Below, piece after piece: positions 61,449 through 64,000 of a stretch of DNA of 64,000 nt. The notes beneath the pieces were generated by a model. It had not been told where the DNA came from. It saw only the letters and a program-made list of their open reading frames with translations, and made no database searches. How positions within the stretch are numbered: the stretch's first letter is position 1; each line of letters opens with the position of its first letter. Both the position numbers and the translations under genes were made by a program. Origin of the DNA: Plasmodium brasilianum (lineage: Eukaryota; Apicomplexa; Aconoidasida; Haemosporida; Plasmodiidae); assembly GCF_023973825.1 (NCBI RefSeq), contig NC_090118.1:186001-250000 (forward strand). The letters are read 5' to 3'.

Positions 61449-62328
61449 TTAGTTTATTCTTCTTTTAAAAATTTTACAATATAATTTTGTATATTTCCTT
61501 TTTTTGTTCCTTTTTTTTTTTTTTTTTTCTTGCAAATCTATATCATTTTTCAATAATTTTTGTATGAATTGAAAACGTTGAAGCATTTCCCTATCATTAA
61601 TAAAAAAAAAAAAAAAAAAAAGCATCGACATGTTATGACTGTTTGTAGCTTTATCTAAAATTACATAAGAATCGCATTACATTTTCTCACCTTAAAAAAA
61701 AAAAAAAAATTGTGTAATACGCCTCGAAATATCAGGTGAACTGATTTAAAACGATTACACGTCTTAACTCATAGTTTTGCTTTTCACAGTATTTAAGTTG
61801 TGCAATTTACAATTTAAAAAACATAGTAAAATATAAAAAAAAAAAAAAAAACATAGCATAACAAAATAAAGTAAATAAAACAAAACAAAATAAAATAAAA
61901 ATAATTTGCTACCACCATATGAGCAGTAGCGAGATACACATTTTTTAATGAACACACTTTTTTAATTTTTTTTTTTCCACATCGAATTATAAGAAGAATA
62001 AGATGTAAATCTAATTTTTCATGCCATTAAAAAAAAAGAAAAAATATATTTTTGATTAAAGAATTACTTTAATTAAACAAAATCGTCAAAATACAAAAAA
62101 AAAAAAAAAAAAAGAAAGAAAAAAAGAAAAAGGGAAAAAGAAAAGAAAAAAAAAAGTGTAAGAATCCTATATAATTTTTACCCTTCACACGTTTTGATAT
62201 TTTTATAAATTTTACATATTGAGTTTAAAATGAAAATAATTCATTTAGGTTAGCATCATTTTGATGGTTTCATTACATTTCTTATTGTCCTGAACATACC
62301 TAATAAAGCAGCAGCTTGTAGCTCTCAT
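61449..62328 (-). CDS. Possible two-exon small basic protein, 56 residues
   Basis: Exon 1 at 62300-62328 (MRATSCCFI plus two bases) has donor GTATGT. Exon 2 at 61449-61590 follows a long T tract and acceptor aatgatag. The join is in phase (AG|G gives Arg) and yields REMLQRFQFIQKLLKNDID, a Lys run, then KLYCKIFKRRIN and TAA. The intron would be 709 bases. Good splice signals and a non-random exon 2 speak for it; the short first exon and lack of a known family speak against. An intermediate exon (for example around 61915-61960) cannot be excluded. It could be a mitochondrial or ribosome-associated basic protein; unknown. Confidence 0.35.
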
Positions 62329-62345
62329 AAAATATGCATTCATAT

Positions 62346-62397
<52 letters not shown>

Positions 62398-62483
62398 TAT
62401 ATATGTATATACTTTTCATTTATTACTGATGCAAATGTTTTTCAGAGTAGTAATTTAAAAGAACAATTTAGGCCCTTAGGAAA

Positions 62484-64000
62484 ATGGCTCTGAATATGTG
62501 CTAGAAAAAAAAAAAAAAAAAAAAAAAGGACTTAATAATATATTTGTTATATACCATTTTAATACTTCAAAAGGTGATATTTATATATATATATATATAT
62601 GTCGGTATATATATGTATGTAAATCCTTTCCTTGCTTGTAGAATAGAAAGATTAGTTACTTCGCTGCTAAGGGGACGTATCAATATTAAGCATATATGTA
62701 AAAAGGGAAAACATAAAAAGATAAGTGAATATGTGTATTCATATGTGCATAATGTTATATGTATACACAGATGTCTTTGCTTACTTATTCGTTTGTTTTA
62801 TTCAAACTTTTCAAGCGATTATTATGGACGGGAATAGAAGGTTTGCAAAGGACAAGGGGATGCACACGTCCTTGGGCCATTACATGGGTTCCAAAACGTT
62901 AATTCAAGTTATGCGTACATACTTTTGTGCATTGTGTATTATATATATTTATGTATGTACATATTTAAGTATGTATATATTCATGTATTTACATATTTAT
63001 GCATACACATATTTATTCATACACATATTTTTGCGTACACATATTTTAGCGTACACATATTTTAGCGTACACATATTTTTGCGTACACATATTTATGTAT
63101 ATATATATTTATGTATATATATATTTTTAAAATGTATTTAAATTTCCAAAACAGATGTTTTATGAACATCTGGCAGAATACTCAATTTAACAAAATTTTA
63201 AAAAAATCTTTTCCTTTTCTTTAAAATAGATCATAGAAATATGCGTTAGGTTAAACATAAAAATTTTATCCGTGTTTTCACTATCTTTGCTAAATTATAA
63301 TAGAAGTCCTGAAGAAATACATTTTTTGTTTTACTTAAATTTGCTCATCTTGATTAATGAAGAATTCTTTTTGTAAGCATATGTGCAAATATTATACACG
63401 CCAATAATTACAAAAGTATATAAATGAGCAAATGCGAAATATGTATGCCATAATCTAACGTAGTTTCGTGCAATGTGCATATATGAAGGTTCAAATTGAA
63501 ATGTTAATAAATTCTTCTCTTTTTAGTAATTTTGTAAAAGACCATAAAATACGAATCAAAGTAATTGGAAATCTGTCCTATGTTAATGAGCATTACAGGA
63601 AAATTATACATGATATAGAACAAAAAACGAAAGAATTTGACAAGTAAACTATAATAAGGAAACACTCCATGTGTAATATTTATGATAGTTAAGATAGTTA
63701 TTATAGTTGTGATAGTTACTATAGTTATGATAGTTACTATAGTTATGATAGTTATGCTAGTTGTGATAGTTACGATAATTATACTAATTATGATAGTTTT
63801 TTTCAATTTTATTTTTTTTGTTTCATAATCATATTCCTGCCATAGTATTACATAACAGTAAGCATATTATTTTTTCCTCTTCTATTTTAATTTTTATAGC
63901 TTAACTTTGAATATCTTTTTCTCGTATACCAGTAGAAATGAAATGAGTCTTTGCAAATTTAACCCAAACTTGTATTATGATACATATAAAAATTTACTAC
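62484..64000 (+). CDS. CPT: cis-Prenyltransferase (dehydrodolichyl / undecaprenyl diphosphate synthase), partial
   Basis: This enzyme adds isoprene units in cis to farnesyl diphosphate to make the polyprenol carrier for glycosylation. Six in-phase exons are visible: 62484-62497, 62642-62760, 62816-62907, 63230-63372, 63527-63643 and 63900 to the edge, about 195 residues. Exon 1 is MALN plus a split Ile. Exons 2-3 join to VISIIMDGNRRFAKDKGM, the family signature with the catalytic Asp, followed by GHYMGSKTLIQ. Exon 4 gives IIEICVRLNIKILSVFSLSL then NYNRSPEE, equal to the YAFSxENxxR region. Exon 5 gives RIKVIGNLSYV. Exon 6 gives LTLNIFFSYTSRNEM, matching the LNxAxxYGGRxEI motif. The C-terminal RxRxxR substrate motif lies outside the window. 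Exons 3-6 are set by homology; exons 1-2 by phase and plausible sequence, with MYVNPFLAC at 62619 as an alternative start. Confidence 0.87.
63000..63110 (+). repeat. Minisatellite in CPT intron 3
   Basis: Roughly 18-bp units (acacatattttagcgt and variants with ttttgcgt) repeat five to six times inside the intron between exons 3 and 4. Confidence 0.8.
63688..63800 (+). repeat. Repeat in CPT intron 5 (gatagttactatagttat)
   Basis: Nine-base units of the type tatgatagt / tatagttac repeat over about 110 bases in the intron between exons 5 and 6. The minus-strand frame here (Ile/Thr repeats) is an artefact. Confidence 0.8.

Noticed and set aside
62446..62493. Forward exon-like segment SSNLKEQFRPLGKWL after a tttttcag acceptor
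   Set aside because: No upstream exon joins it in phase, and it overlaps the start of the better-supported cis-prenyltransferase exon 1. Fifteen open codons are expected by chance.

Overview
This is nuclear DNA of a malaria parasite (Plasmodium). The evidence is the very A+T-rich composition with long T or A runs and (TA)n tracts between genes, long Asn/Lys/Asp repeats inside genes, short GT-AG introns, apicoplast-targeted ribosomal proteins, and gene content. The order SET-domain methyltransferase, NIPA transporter, IF-2, DBP10, RACK1, E4 ubiquitin ligase, cis-prenyltransferase agrees with my memory of part of P. falciparum chromosome 8, but I could not check this. Composition is less extreme than P. 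falciparum and far from P. vivax, so a P. malariae- or P. ovale-like species is a reasonable guess.

Layout. 1-6153 (-): 2051-codon front part of a SET-domain histone methyltransferase (SET3-like), cut at the window edge inside its pre-SET cysteine cluster. 9821-12899 (+): NIPA-type Mg transporter with an inferred first exon. 14323-19616 (+): signal-bearing tandem S1-domain protein, two exons, probably apicoplast. 20107-21054 (-): apicoplast ribosomal protein bL21. 22258-22929 (-): small secreted protein. 24104-27096 (-): RRM-type RNA-binding protein broken by a frameshift. 28723-32577 (-): large unknown protein whose C-terminus resembles the shugoshin basic motif. 33870-38075 (-): bacterial-type IF-2. 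39485-43233 (+): DBP10 helicase, frameshifted near the N-terminus. 43950-46830 (-): coiled-coil protein, three exons plus a frameshift. 50016-51750 (+): RACK1, two exons. 53437-54267 (+): longin R-SNARE. 55559-59554 (-): U-box E4 ligase. 62484-64000 (+): cis-prenyltransferase, six exons visible, cut at the right edge.

There is no operon. The genes fall into housekeeping groups: chromatin (SET), nuclear rRNA processing (DBP10), cytosolic translation (RACK1), organelle translation (bL21, S1 protein, IF-2), protein turnover (E4), vesicle traffic (R-SNARE), dolichol/polyprenol synthesis (CPT), and ion transport (NIPA). Intergenic DNA (0.5-3.1 kb) is mostly homopolymer runs, (TA)n tracts and minisatellites. 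A few exon-like stretches in it may be overlooked small genes.

The observations most worth checking are the shugoshin-like C-terminus, three genes each broken at a lysine-coding poly(A) run and each restored by one extra A, and an R-SNARE with serine instead of arginine at the predicted zero layer. I saw no mobile element, CRISPR array, tRNA or rRNA gene.
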